Positions 15,774-24,586 are shown, numbered from the stretch's first letter. The stretch: 32,451 bases of DNA from SIG565 sp964607025 (GCA_964607025.1 CAZSIL010000019.1:1-32451); one strand, 5' to 3'. The notes: generated from the sequence alone by a model not told the origin. Program-made: numbers and translations.

Positions 15774-17098
15774 TGTACCTTTTCTCCTAATAAATCGTAT
15801 TCTAAACTGTCGTTAATTAAAACCTTAACAAACTCGCCGATTATAAGCGGTGTGTCGGTTGTAAAGAAAATTTTTCCGTCGATTTCGGGCGCATCAAACT
15901 GCGTTCTGCCGAAATAACAACGTATATAATTATCGTATCCTTCAACCAAAACTTCCACCGTTTTGCCGATTTTTTCGTTATTCTTTTCAGCGGAAATTAC
16001 GGTCTGGTCGGTCATTATCATATCGCTACGGTCTTGCTTTATCTGTTCATCTATTTGGTTTTCCATAGTAGCGGCAATGGTATCTTCTTCCGCCGAATAG
16101 GTAAAGCATCCAAGCCGGTCAAACTTTATTTCCTTTACAAATTTGTGTAATGTTTCAAACTGCTTATCGGTCTCGCCTGGGAATCCGGTTATAAATGTTG
16201 TGCGTATAGTTACGTCGGCTATTTTTTCTCGCAAACGCGCTATCAGTTTTTTGTAACTGTCGGCATCTCCCTTGCGATTCATTTTTTTCAAAATACCGCC
16301 GTCGGCATGTTGAAGCGGTATATCAAAATATTTAACGAGTTTCGGGTTAGAAGCCACAGTATCTATCAGCTTATCATCAATTTTTTCGGGATAGGTATAC
16401 AGCGTTCTTATCCAGTGAATACCGTCTATTTTTGAGAGTTGAGTCAACAGTTCGGCAAGTTTCGGCTCACCGTAAATATCTTCACCGTAGGCGGTTGTAT
16501 CCTGCGCCACAACTATGAGTTCTTTTACGCCGCCTTCAGATAAACGTTTTGCTTCGGCTACAATATCTTCTATTTTTCGGCTACGCATCCTACCGCGGAT
16601 TTTTGGTATTGCGCAATATGTACAACAGTTATTGCACCCGTCGGCAACCTTTATATATGCCGTAAACGGAAAACCGCCTAAAATTCTCGGTATATTCATA
16701 TCAAGGTCGCATTTTTCACCGTAACTGTTTTGCTTTTTCCCCTCAATAGCGTCTTTCGTGATTTTTGCGATATCTTTGTTTTTACCGATTCCAACAACAA
16801 CGTCCACCTCGGGTATTTCTTCGGTAATATCATCGCGGTAACGTTCAGCCAGACAACCCGTTACTATAAGGGCTTTAAGATTGCCTTCATTTTTATATTT
16901 TGCCGCTTCAAGTATATTCTCAATGGCTTCCGCCTTAGCATCTTCAATAAAACCACAGGTGTTTATAATAATGGCATCAGCAACCGATTCTTCACACCCT
17001 ATTTCAAACCCGTCTTCCTTTAATAAATATAGCATCTGCTCGGCATCAACCTGATTTTTGGGGCAACCGAGCGATACGATAGCAATTTTATATCCCAT
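15770..17098 (-). CDS. rimO: Ribosomal protein S12 methylthiotransferase RimO
   Basis: Radical SAM enzyme that adds a methylthio group to a conserved Asp of ribosomal protein S12. 442 aa, normal length. N-terminal UPF0004 domain with cluster-binding Cys12 (SLGCPKNQVDAE), Cys48 (NTCGF) and Cys82 (GCLAERY). The radical SAM triad is C155-x3-C159-x2-C162 in VADGCNNCCTYCAIPKIRG. C-terminal TRAM domain includes KTVEVLVEGYDNYIRCYFGRTQFDAPEIDG cut into two adjoining stretches at about 383-412. The SLGCPKNQVD form separates RimO from MiaB. One nucleotide lies between the recX stop and this ATG. Confidence 0.96.
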   Translation of the reverse strand: MGYKIAIVSLGCPKNQVDAEQMLYLLKEDGFEIGCEESVADAIIINTCGFIEDAKAEAIENILEAAKYKNEGNLKALIVTGCLAERYRDDITEEIPEVDVVVGIGKNKDIAKITKDAIEGKKQNSYGEKCDLDMNIPRILGGFPFTAYIKVADGCNNCCTYCAIPKIRGRMRSRKIEDIVAEAKRLSEGGVKELIVVAQDTTAYGEDIYGEPKLAELLTQLSKIDGIHWIRTLYTYPEKIDDKLIDTVASNPKLVKYFDIPLQHADGGILKKMNRKGDADSYKKLIARLREKIADVTIRTTFITGFPGETDKQFETLHKFVKEIKFDRLGCFTYSAEEDTIAATMENQIDEQIKQDRSDMIMTDQTVISAEKNNEKIGKTVEVLVEGYDNYIRCYFGRTQFDAPEIDGKIFFTTDTPLIIGEFVKVLINDSLEYDLLGEKVQ

Positions 17099-17099
17099 A

Positions 17100-17723
17100 C
17101 TATTCCTCGCTGTATTTTAACTGCTCACTATACTCCGATAAGACGCTTTTTATATCGGAATAGTTAAATCCTTTTCTTTGTAGCGCCGCAAAAACTTTAG
17201 GTATATTTTCTGCCGTGCCGAGTTTTTCGCGGTATTTTTTATTTATCAGAAGTTTAATCTGCTGTGTTGCATCAACCTCAAATAAATCGAGCGCTTCCTT
17301 TGCCGTTTTCCTATCAATTCCTTTTAAAAACATCTTGTTCTCGGCTTCGCGCACCGATATGCCGCACTGCAGGTACTGCTCGGCTAATCGCTCGGCAAAG
17401 GCGGTGTCATTAATAAGGTCTAATTTCTCCATTTTTAAAACGGCTTTATGGCAGGCATCTCTCATGATACCTGCCGCCATTAGTTTTTCCGTTAATTTTT
17501 TCTTTGATAGACTGCCGCGTTCGATATACCAAACGGCACGCGACATGGCGCGGCGGTATTCCGACTCGGCAATTATATTTTTAAGTTCTGCGGCTGGTAG
17601 GTCGTCACCCGTTTTTAATGCCTTTTCCAAGACATAATCTTTATCAAGCAAAACCGTTTTGCCAGACGCAAACTTAATTTCAAAAAGGTGGCCTTTTTGC
17701 TGTTTTATGCCGTCAATTATCAT
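17100..17723 (-). CDS. recX: Regulatory protein RecX
   Basis: Binds RecA filaments and limits recombinase activity in the family. 207 aa. The protein has an N-terminal beta-rich part (MIIDGIKQQKGHLFEIKFASG) followed by tandem three-helix modules: YRRAMSRAVWYIERGSLSKKKLTEKL, LINDTAFAERLAEQYL and YSDIKSVLSEY. The AFAERLAE segment is the usual RecX signature. The ATG overlaps the recA stop by 1 nt (TAATG), so it is very likely co-translated with recA. Confidence 0.93.
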   Translation of the reverse strand: MIIDGIKQQKGHLFEIKFASGKTVLLDKDYVLEKALKTGDDLPAAELKNIIAESEYRRAMSRAVWYIERGSLSKKKLTEKLMAAGIMRDACHKAVLKMEKLDLINDTAFAERLAEQYLQCGISVREAENKMFLKGIDRKTAKEALDLFEVDATQQIKLLINKKYREKLGTAENIPKVFAALQRKGFNYSDIKSVLSEYSEQLKYSEE

Positions 17724-18811
17724 TATTCATCAACCGCAATATCAATGTTAACCTTTTTGCGCGGACGGATTTCGGTTTCCGCCACCACATTATCAACCAC
17801 ACTCTCCGTGGTTTCTGCAACCTTTTCGCCGTTCATCGCAGCATAAATCTTTTCTTCAATTTCACGCGCTAACTCTTCATTGTCAGTTAAGAGCTGTTTT
17901 ACGTTATCCCTGCCCTGACCGATACGGGTTTCTCCATAGTAGAACCAGGCACCGCTGCGGCGGAGCACCTCAAACTTAACGCCAAGGTCAACAATCTCGC
18001 CGACTCTGGAAATACCTGTGCCGTACATAATATCGAATTCTGCCTCGCGGAAAGGCGGAGCAACTTTATTTTTAACAATCTTTGCGCGGGTTCTGGAACC
18101 TATCATTTCGCCGTTTATTTTTATTGTTTCAACGCGGCGGATATCAATACGAACACTCGAATAGAATTTAAGTGCACGTCCACCCGTTGTTGTTTCACTG
18201 CTTCCGTAAATTACGCCGATTTTATCGCGCAGCTGATTAATAAATATGGCAACACAATTAGATTTTGAGATAACACCAGCAAGTTTTCTGAGCCCTTGCG
18301 ACATAAGACGCGCGTGAAGACCAACGTGATTATCACCCATATCGCCTTCTATTTCGGCTTTGGGCACCAATGCTGCCACCGAGTCGATAACAACAACGTC
18401 AATAGCGCCCGAGCGCACAAGCGCTTCGGTAATTTCAAGTGCTTGCTCACCCGTATCGGGTTGGGAAACCAGCAGTGAATCAATATCTACACCGAGATTT
18501 TTGGAATACTCGGGGTCGAGCGCATGTTCAACGTCAATAAACGCGGCGTTTCCACCGTTTTTTTGCGCTTCGGCAACAATATGCAAAGCGACGGTGGTTT
18601 TACCTGAAGATTCGGGACCGTATATTTCGACGATTCTGCCGCGCGGCACACCGCCGATACCGAGAGCAATATCAAGAGATACCGAGCCGGTTTTAATGTG
18701 TTCAACGTTCATTCCGTAATTCTCGCCAAGGCGCATAACTGCACCCTTGCCGTACTGCTTTTCAATTTGGGATAACGCGGTTTCCAATGCTTTGTTTTTA
18801 TCTTCTGCCAT
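17723..18811 (-). CDS. recA: Recombinase RecA
   Basis: ATP-dependent strand-exchange protein and SOS co-protease. 362 aa. It starts MAEDKNKALETALSQIEKQYGKG. Walker A is GPESSGKT at 65-72, Walker B VVIDSVAAL, and the L2-proximal FINQLRDKIGVIYGSSETTTGG segment is intact. The C-terminal tail (after AAMNGEK) ends acidic, VNIDIAVDE. ATG at 18811 follows AAGGAAAAGATAAC. No inverted repeat resembling the Firmicute LexA box (CGAAC-N4-GTTCG) is visible in the 53 nt before the gene. Forms a tight unit with recX downstream. Confidence 0.98.
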   Translation of the reverse strand: MAEDKNKALETALSQIEKQYGKGAVMRLGENYGMNVEHIKTGSVSLDIALGIGGVPRGRIVEIYGPESSGKTTVALHIVAEAQKNGGNAAFIDVEHALDPEYSKNLGVDIDSLLVSQPDTGEQALEITEALVRSGAIDVVVIDSVAALVPKAEIEGDMGDNHVGLHARLMSQGLRKLAGVISKSNCVAIFINQLRDKIGVIYGSSETTTGGRALKFYSSVRIDIRRVETIKINGEMIGSRTRAKIVKNKVAPPFREAEFDIMYGTGISRVGEIVDLGVKFEVLRRSGAWFYYGETRIGQGRDNVKQLLTDNEELAREIEEKIYAAMNGEKVAETTESVVDNVVAETEIRPRKKVNIDIAVDE

Positions 18812-18830
18812 TGTTATCTTTTCCTTTCCG

Positions 18831-18858
18831 TTTATATAAAATTTGCTTTACATACTAA
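18831..18858 (-). promoter_or_regulatory. Weak candidate promoter before recA
   Basis: -35 TTAGTA (18858-18853), 16-nt spacer, -10 TATAAA (18836-18831) in the 53-nt gap after prmC. The -35 is poor; recA may instead be reached by read-through from prmC. Confidence 0.3.
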
Positions 18859-18864
18859 TTCTAC

Positions 18865-19707
18865 TTATTTCACTGTCCCAAAAACAACCCTTTGAATTCC
18901 GCCATAATCGGCGCGGGTTCCTATATCGCAATATCCGTTTCTTTCAAGAATCTTTTTTACAGCATCACTTTGGTCAAAACCGACCTCGAACGCTAACATA
19001 CCGCCCGATTTTATGTGCTTTTTATAACGCGATGCTATATGCTCGTAAAAAAGCAGTCCGTCCTCGCCGCCATAGAGTGCGCTATCGGGCTCGAACGACG
19101 TTTCGGTATCTATAATATCCATACCGCCCGATGACACATAAGGCGGATTTGATACTATTATATCGTATTTTTTGTCCGGCTCGAAATTGAAAATGTCGGC
19201 AAGAATAGGGTTTACCTTTACGGCATTTCTTTTAATGTTTTTTTCAAGATACTCGTATGCCGCTTGATATTTTTCCACCGCATCCATTTGAGTATCGGTG
19301 TTTTTGCTGATAGCCACCGCTACACAGCCACTTCCCGAACATAAATCAAGCGCCGCAACATCTTTCTTGTTTTTCAAAAAGTCAATCGCCACTTCTACCA
19401 GCGTTTCGGTATCGGCACGGGGGATAAGCACCCCTTCACCCACGTAAAAATCAAGTCCATAAAATGACCACTCGCCGATAATATACTGAAGCGGATAGTG
19501 TTGAAGGCGCCTGTTTACAATGGAATTCAGCGCCGTTACTTTAAGTGGGGTTAATTGCTCGTTATAGCGCGATAGAATTTCACTGTTCGAGTATCCTGTC
19601 ACGTATCTTATTATTTGCTTAGCTTCAAAGTTAGCAGGGGTGATTCCGGCATCTTTGAGCGCTTTTTTTGTTTCGTTATATGCGTGGAAAACTGTTACTT
19701 TACTCAT
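18865..19707 (-). CDS. prmC: Peptide chain release factor N5-glutamine methyltransferase PrmC
   Basis: Methylates the Gln of the GGQ motif in release factors RF1/RF2. 280 aa, normal length. N-terminal helical domain, then PLQYIIGEWSFYGLDFYV and LIPRADTETLVE (family signatures), SAM motif LDLCSGSGCVAVAIS (about 120-134), and catalytic NPPY at 187-190 in DIIVSNPPYVSSG. It overlaps the DUF1385 gene by 8 nt. prfA, its common neighbour and substrate gene, is not adjacent; recA follows instead. Confidence 0.95.
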   Translation of the reverse strand: MSKVTVFHAYNETKKALKDAGITPANFEAKQIIRYVTGYSNSEILSRYNEQLTPLKVTALNSIVNRRLQHYPLQYIIGEWSFYGLDFYVGEGVLIPRADTETLVEVAIDFLKNKKDVAALDLCSGSGCVAVAISKNTDTQMDAVEKYQAAYEYLEKNIKRNAVKVNPILADIFNFEPDKKYDIIVSNPPYVSSGGMDIIDTETSFEPDSALYGGEDGLLFYEHIASRYKKHIKSGGMLAFEVGFDQSDAVKKILERNGYCDIGTRADYGGIQRVVFGTVK

Positions 19708-20620
19708 TATCTTCAGGTAATACTTCCTTTACGGCGGCGATGGCAATTTCTATCATATCGTCCGCGGGTTCAATAGTGGTTATTCTCTGCAACCACATAC
19801 CCGGTGCCGATATAATTTTTGTAAACCGGTTTTCGTATCTTCCACAAATTTTTATAAGCTCGTACCCGACACCGCAAATGACGGGGATAAGCAGAATCTT
19901 AACTGCAACCCAAAGCAATGTGTATCCGCGAAGCCAAGGGAAAAGCACTGTAATCAGTGCTGAAAAGAAAATGCCTACTAGCAGCATAAGTATTAAAAAA
20001 GATGTTCCGCAACGTGGATGGAATCGCTTGTGTTTCTTAATATTTTCAACCGTCAGTTCTTCGCCTGCTTCAAAGCAGAATATGGTTTTATGCTCGGCAC
20101 CGTGGTACATAAACACACGCTTTATATCCTTCATACGTGAAACGATGAACATATATATTACCATTATCACGATTTTCATAATTCCTTCGAATACGGGGGC
20201 TAAAAATTCTATGGAATCACCTACAAGCAACAAAAGACCGTCAAAAATAAGGGCGGGTAAATACACAAAAAGAAACACCGATAAAATAACAGCTAAAACC
20301 GATGCTATAACCATAATTGCCGCCATTACCGATGACGATGTTTTTTCTCCGTCCTCTTCATCGGCAAATCCCGATTTATCCGCCGAAATACTAAGCGCTT
20401 TGTAGCCCTGAATCATAGATTCCACAAAATTCACGACGCCGCGAATTATCGGGATTCCTAAGAATTTATATTTGTCTTTAATGCTTTTTGTTTGCATTTC
20501 GGTGATATCAATACTGCCATCGGGCAGACGCACCGCCATTGCGGTTTTTTTAGGACCGCGCATCATAATTCCTTCTATCAGCGCTTGTCCGCCAATTGAA
20601 GTGTAGTTACATTTACTCAT
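19700..20620 (-). CDS. DUF1385 family membrane protein (YqhQ-like)
   Basis: 306 aa. Hallmarks of the family are seen: GGQALIEGIMMRGPKK near residues 10-25, GIPIIRGVVNFVES, the conserved YHGAEHKTIFCFE and RFHPRCGTSFL. About four to five membrane spans follow the N-terminal part (roughly residues 95-120, 125-165, 210-260). The function is not established. In Clostridia this gene is regularly found directly upstream of prmC, as here. Start ATG at 20620 lies within the end of the kinase gene (8-nt overlap) with GGAGA as SD, so all three are probably translated in a coupled manner. Confidence 0.9.
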   Translation of the reverse strand: MSKCNYTSIGGQALIEGIMMRGPKKTAMAVRLPDGSIDITEMQTKSIKDKYKFLGIPIIRGVVNFVESMIQGYKALSISADKSGFADEEDGEKTSSSVMAAIMVIASVLAVILSVFLFVYLPALIFDGLLLLVGDSIEFLAPVFEGIMKIVIMVIYMFIVSRMKDIKRVFMYHGAEHKTIFCFEAGEELTVENIKKHKRFHPRCGTSFLILMLLVGIFFSALITVLFPWLRGYTLLWVAVKILLIPVICGVGYELIKICGRYENRFTKIISAPGMWLQRITTIEPADDMIEIAIAAVKEVLPEDNE

Positions 20621-22085
20621 TTGTGTCTCCGTTCTCTTCGGGCTCTACCACAATATCCCCAGTATCTATTATTTCGGGCTCTTCATAAAGCGGCAATGCT
20701 ACAGTTACCGTAGTGCCCACGCCTTCGGTGCTCTCAATAAATATAAGCCCCTTGTGTTGCTTTACAATTTCATCGGCCACCGCAAGACCGATACCCGAGC
20801 CGCGCACCGTTTTGTTCGATTTGAAAAATTTCTCTTTAACTCGGTCAATATCTTGTGCCGGAATCCCGACACCCGTATCTTTGACGGTTATTCTAACACA
20901 TCCATCTTCTTCGGTTTGCTCAACCAAAACCTGACCGCCCGCTTCGGTATACTTGACGGCATTATCGATGATATTTATAAATACCTGCTTTAAGCGATTT
21001 TTATCTCCCATTATTACCGAATCATCAATAGGACGGGCATATTCGAGCGAAACATTGTGCTGATGCGCAAACTCCAGATACATATCCTTAACTTCACCCA
21101 ACAAATCGGATATACCTGTAGGACTCATTGTTACCGACAAACGACCCGACTGCATACGCGAGAAATCAAGCAGCTCTTCAACGAGCCCCGACAAACGCTC
21201 GGCTTCACTAAGCACCACGTCCAAGCCCTTTTCAACAATAGCACTATCGGTCCCGAGTGACATTTTTGCCGTTTCTCCCCAGCCGCGAATAGCAGTGAGC
21301 GGTGTGCGCAATTCGTGAGAAACCGAGGAAATAAAATCGTTTTTCATATCTTCTGCTTGGCGAAGTTCACCTGCCATATAGTTAATCGAATCACAAAGTT
21401 CGCCTATTTCGTCATTGTGGCGGAGCGGAATTTTGGTTTCAAAGTCGCCACCCGCGATTTTTCTCGCCGCAGAACTTACTTCCCTTATCGGTTTTACGAT
21501 AGATTTTGTGAAATAAATACCGGAAAGCGCGGTAGCACCGATTAGCAAAAGACCTATAGCCGCAAACATTATACGCAGGGTGTTAACCGATGAGTTCATT
21601 TTTTCGAGAGATACTCGAAAACGCACCGCACCGTTTGAGCCGCCACCATAGTCGGTGAGTAAATTTGTGCCGCAAAGTATGGGTTCACCGTATTCTGTTT
21701 TACTTTCGACGTAAGCGCTGCCGTCAGCCGATTTAACAGCCGCCTCGTAATCGGGCATCTCTTCATTTTCAGACGGTAAAAAACCGTTGGTTGATATAAA
21801 TACGTTGCCGTAAGTATCAATGATTTCGATTTCTACCTTATCTTTATATTGGAAATTTTCAGCATATTCACGCGCCGTTGAATAAAAGTTTTCACTCGGC
21901 ACCAAGGACAAAACAGAAAAATCCTGAGCATATTCATTAGCACGTGCCCTTACTCGCTCAACGTAAACCGTACGGATAAAGGAAAAAAGTATTATTTCGG
22001 CAATAACAACAAAAATCGCTACAACCAGTAACACATTTGTTATCCATTGCCTTGCAATACTCCGAAACTTTATGTGCAGTTCCAT
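20613..22085 (-). CDS. Membrane sensor histidine kinase
   Basis: 490 aa two-component kinase. TM1 about residues 13-37, an extracytoplasmic sensor region (about 38-170), TM2 about 171-193, HAMP linker (KPIREVSSAARKIAGGDFETKIP, about 198-221), HisKA domain with H-box VSHELRTPL and phospho-acceptor His257, N-box (NIIDNAVKYTEAGG), G1 (DTGVGIP), F-box (KEKFFKSNKTVRG) and G2 (GSGIGLAVADEI). The signal is unknown. The acidic C-terminal tail (YEEPEIIDTGDIVVEPEENGD) is unusual but not a known domain. It follows the response-regulator gene by 36 nt, with GGAAGGAG as SD. Confidence 0.95.
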   Translation of the reverse strand: MELHIKFRSIARQWITNVLLVVAIFVVIAEIILFSFIRTVYVERVRARANEYAQDFSVLSLVPSENFYSTAREYAENFQYKDKVEIEIIDTYGNVFISTNGFLPSENEEMPDYEAAVKSADGSAYVESKTEYGEPILCGTNLLTDYGGGSNGAVRFRVSLEKMNSSVNTLRIMFAAIGLLLIGATALSGIYFTKSIVKPIREVSSAARKIAGGDFETKIPLRHNDEIGELCDSINYMAGELRQAEDMKNDFISSVSHELRTPLTAIRGWGETAKMSLGTDSAIVEKGLDVVLSEAERLSGLVEELLDFSRMQSGRLSVTMSPTGISDLLGEVKDMYLEFAHQHNVSLEYARPIDDSVIMGDKNRLKQVFINIIDNAVKYTEAGGQVLVEQTEEDGCVRITVKDTGVGIPAQDIDRVKEKFFKSNKTVRGSGIGLAVADEIVKQHKGLIFIESTEGVGTTVTVALPLYEEPEIIDTGDIVVEPEENGDTNE

Positions 22086-22121
22086 CTGTTTTGCTCCTTC
22101 CTTTAAAATTTTTAAGACAAA

Positions 22122-22829
22122 TTATTCCGCTGTATTCCACTTATATCCCATACCCCAAACAGTTACTAAATGCTTGGGTGCGGACGGTTGGTCTTCAATC
22201 TTCATACGAAGACGACGGATATTAACGTCAACTATCTTTTCTTCGCCAAAATATGCGCTTCCCCAAACCTTGTTGAGAATATCCGAACGGTCAAGCGCTG
22301 TATCGGGGTTTGAGAAAAAATATTCGATTATCTGGAATTCCACTTGGGTGAGTTCAATGTTTTCACCGCGTTTTGATAACGTTCTGCGGCGAAGATTAAG
22401 AATAAAGTCTCCGAGCGCAATTTCATCACTGTTTTTAGCGGGAGATACGGTCTTTTGCATTTCAACTCGACGGTAGAGTGAATCAACGCGGGCAAGAAGT
22501 TCGGCAGGGCTGAACGGCTTGGTTATGTAGTCATCAGCGCCTATCATCAGTCCGCTTATTTTGTCCATCTCTTGCGCACGGGCGGTAAGCATGATAATAC
22601 CGAGCGTTTTCGAACGTGCCCGCAACTCTTTACAGAGCGTAAAGCCATCCATGCCCGGCATTGATATATCGAGAAGCGCTATATCAAATCCGTCCTTATC
22701 GTTATCAAAAATATCAAGTGCTTCTTCACCCGACCCGGCTTCAATCGTTGTATATCCAACACGTGTTAGGTTTATGGCTTCAAATTCGCGAATTGCGGTT
22801 TCATCTTCAACTATCAGGATTCTTTTCAT
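22122..22829 (-). CDS. OmpR/PhoB-family response regulator
   Basis: 235 aa. Receiver domain (1-120): acidic pocket E8/D9, phospho-acceptor Asp54 in ALLDISMPGMDG, and Lys104 in ADDYITKPFSPAE. C-terminal winged-helix DNA-binding domain (about 135-235): ELTQVEFQIIEYFF, ILNKVWG, VDVNIRRLRMKIED and VWGMGYKW. Partner of the kinase encoded next. Five nt separate it from the lipoprotein gene upstream, SD GGAGT. Regulated genes cannot be told from this window. Confidence 0.96.
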   Translation of the reverse strand: MKRILIVEDETAIREFEAINLTRVGYTTIEAGSGEEALDIFDNDKDGFDIALLDISMPGMDGFTLCKELRARSKTLGIIMLTARAQEMDKISGLMIGADDYITKPFSPAELLARVDSLYRRVEMQKTVSPAKNSDEIALGDFILNLRRRTLSKRGENIELTQVEFQIIEYFFSNPDTALDRSDILNKVWGSAYFGEEKIVDVNIRRLRMKIEDQPSAPKHLVTVWGMGYKWNTAE

Positions 22830-22834
22830 ATTAT

Positions 22835-24151
22835 TTACTCCAACACTTTAAATAAATTTTTAAACTCATCGAGAGTTACCCCTGCGGGATTAGTGGTATC
22901 TCCTATACTCACTATATAGCAATAGTCACCTTTACGGGTAATTTCGGTTGCATTTTCAATCTTTATAGAACCTTCTTCTGTCTTTTGGTCAATAGGCACA
23001 GTTTGTACTTTTACCAGAATATCGGAGGAATTTCCTGTTTTTTTATCTATCGCCATAATTGTTCGAATGCGGTTGGGTGTATCGCGCGTAACGGCGATTT
23101 TGTTTTTCCACTTTTCAGGAACAACTATATAATAACCGTCAACGTAATTCATAAGCGCCGAAATGTTATATGCTAACTTATCGTAGCCGACTGTATACCA
23201 CTCTGTGATATAAACATTATCGCTCTCACTGTCTAAAGCTTGTGTTAAAAGTATCGGTATCGGTATTTCGTAAACGCCGTCGCCATTTAAATCCCGTATT
23301 TCCGCGCCTGATGAACGGTAGGTGGAAATGGGCGGCGCATCAATCGGTGTTAGGGCATTGGTCATAACCGAATCCTTAATCTGCAACACTTCAGTTATAA
23401 GTCCGCTTCCCTTTACTGCATCAAAATATATCGCAGTGTTGCCGTTATTAAGTTTGCCAACGATGGGTTTATAGTAAGACGTGACGGTGTTATCAAGTGA
23501 GCAATTTCCAAGTTCTAAAACGCCCGACTCGGTAAGGCGGATTAATTTCGCGACGGCAGTTTCGTTTTTAGAATCAAGATGGCTTACGAAAAGTTCCATA
23601 TTGCCGTCGTTATCAAGGTCCTCACACAAATAATTTGTGTAGTTTTCCATAGCGCGCTGGGTGAACTTGCTATCGGCAAAGCTGTAAACTCCAAGCGACT
23701 TATCAACTGTACCGTAAACCGACCAACCAACCAAAATTTCCTCGATACCGTCATTATTCATATCTTTAAAATCGACCGTTTCAACACCTGTTGCAACGCA
23801 TCTGAAATCGGCGGCTGAGTGCCACTCATCCTTATCTTTGATAATAAAATTCACGTGCATTGTAACGGCGTTGTCGGCAACCGTACTGTAAAACGCAATC
23901 GCTTCGGGGACTTTGTCCCCATTAATGTCTTTTTGGAAAATTGCCGAACGATAGTCCCCCAAAGTCGGAAATTTGAGGGTGTATTTTTCGGTGACTGAGT
24001 TTTCAAGCGCTTGTTGGATATAATACATTTCGCCGTTCGGGCGCGGTGGTTGTAAGAGTGAGTCCTCAGTAGCATCACGAAATGAGCAACCGCAAAGTGA
24101 AAAAATGAACACCAATATTAAAATAGCAGCGCATAATCTTTTAATCTTCAC
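22835..24151 (-). CDS. Lipoprotein with FG-GAP/VCBS-like calcium-type repeats
   Basis: 438 aa from the GTG at 24151. An in-frame GTG at 24160 also exists, but AAGGAG sits 8 nt before 24151 and would touch 24160. Signal peptide with lipobox LCGC, lipidated Cys22. The mature part carries at least four DxNxDG-like loops followed by E: near residues 75 (DINGDKVPE), 130 (DMNNDGIEE), 178 (DLDNDGNME) and 287 (DLNGDGVYE). These resemble the calcium-binding loops of FG-GAP/VCBS beta-propeller repeats. A propeller-like surface lipoprotein is therefore likely. Co-transcription with the response regulator and kinase suggests a role in sensing or envelope stress; this is inference. Confidence 0.85.
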   Translation of the reverse strand: MKIKRLCAAILILVFIFSLCGCSFRDATEDSLLQPPRPNGEMYYIQQALENSVTEKYTLKFPTLGDYRSAIFQKDINGDKVPEAIAFYSTVADNAVTMHVNFIIKDKDEWHSAADFRCVATGVETVDFKDMNNDGIEEILVGWSVYGTVDKSLGVYSFADSKFTQRAMENYTNYLCEDLDNDGNMELFVSHLDSKNETAVAKLIRLTESGVLELGNCSLDNTVTSYYKPIVGKLNNGNTAIYFDAVKGSGLITEVLQIKDSVMTNALTPIDAPPISTYRSSGAEIRDLNGDGVYEIPIPILLTQALDSESDNVYITEWYTVGYDKLAYNISALMNYVDGYYIVVPEKWKNKIAVTRDTPNRIRTIMAIDKKTGNSSDILVKVQTVPIDQKTEEGSIKIENATEITRKGDYCYIVSIGDTTNPAGVTLDEFKNLFKVLE

Positions 24152-24199
24152 TTTAATCACTCCTTGTCCAATAATTTTATATATAATTATACATTATTG

Positions 24200-24208
24200 A
24201 TTATATCA
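24200..24208 (-). promoter_or_regulatory. Extended -10 promoter of the lipoprotein-RR-HK block
   Basis: The minus strand reads TGATATAAT (-10 at 24205-24200). No good -35. It lies about 50 nt upstream of the lipoprotein start and could drive the whole block down to 14314. Confidence 0.5.
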
Positions 24209-24252
24209 TAAACTTTTTAAAAAATAAAGCAAAAGATTAGCGAATATAAAAT

Positions 24253-24281
24253 TCATATTATTTTTAACTCTCACATACAAT
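24253..24281 (+). promoter_or_regulatory. Sigma-E-type promoter of spoIIID
   Basis: -35 TCATATT (24253-24259), 14-nt spacer, -10 CATACAAT (24274-24281). This agrees with the published mother-cell sigma-E consensus (ATATT-type -35, CATACA-T -10). In Bacillus spoIIID is a sigma-E regulon gene, so the site is where theory expects it. Confidence 0.8.
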
Positions 24282-24310
24282 TTAGTAGTATATTTTGGAG
24301 TTGAGAGTTG

Positions 24311-24559
24311 ATGAACGGCATTTATAAAGACAGGGCAGAAATTTTAGGGGAATACATAATAGATACAGGTGCTACAGTACGTGCCGCAGGCAAAAAATTC
24401 GGAGTTAGCAAATCAACCGTACACAAAGACGTTACCGAACGGCTGCGCCGCCAACATCCGCAACTGTTTTTACAGGTAAAACAGGTGCTTGAAAAAAACA
24501 AAGAAGAGCGACACATACGCGGCGGCATGGCAACAAGAAAAAAATATAAAGGAGAATAA
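24311..24559 (+). CDS. spoIIID: Sporulation transcriptional regulator SpoIIID
   Basis: Small DNA-binding protein of the mother cell that tunes the sigma-E regulon and sigma-K switch. 82 aa from the ATG at 24311; an in-frame TTG at 24308 is possible but needless. The helix-turn-helix lies at about residues 20-42 (TVRAAGKKFGVSKSTVHKDV), and a basic C-terminal region (ERHIRGGMATRKKYKG) matches the family's second DNA-contacting part. GGAG lies about 10 nt upstream. It is a single gene, with a hairpin after the stop, and is not next to mbl or spoIIQ as in Bacillus. Confidence 0.95.
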   Translation: MNGIYKDRAEILGEYIIDTGATVRAAGKKFGVSKSTVHKDVTERLRRQHPQLFLQVKQVLEKNKEERHIRGGMATRKKYKGE

Positions 24560-24586
24560 AGGCAACCGTCCTTGACGGTTGCCTTT
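24558..24586 (+). terminator. Terminator after spoIIID
   Basis: Perfect 13-bp stem (AAAGGCAACCGTC/GACGGTTGCCTTT, loop CTT) starting at the stop codon. The T-run is only three bases long before AAG, so termination strength is uncertain. Confidence 0.7.

Noticed and set aside
24152..24160. GTG at 24160 as the lipoprotein start
   Set aside because: The SD AAGGAG abuts it with no spacing, while the GTG at 24151 has the right distance.
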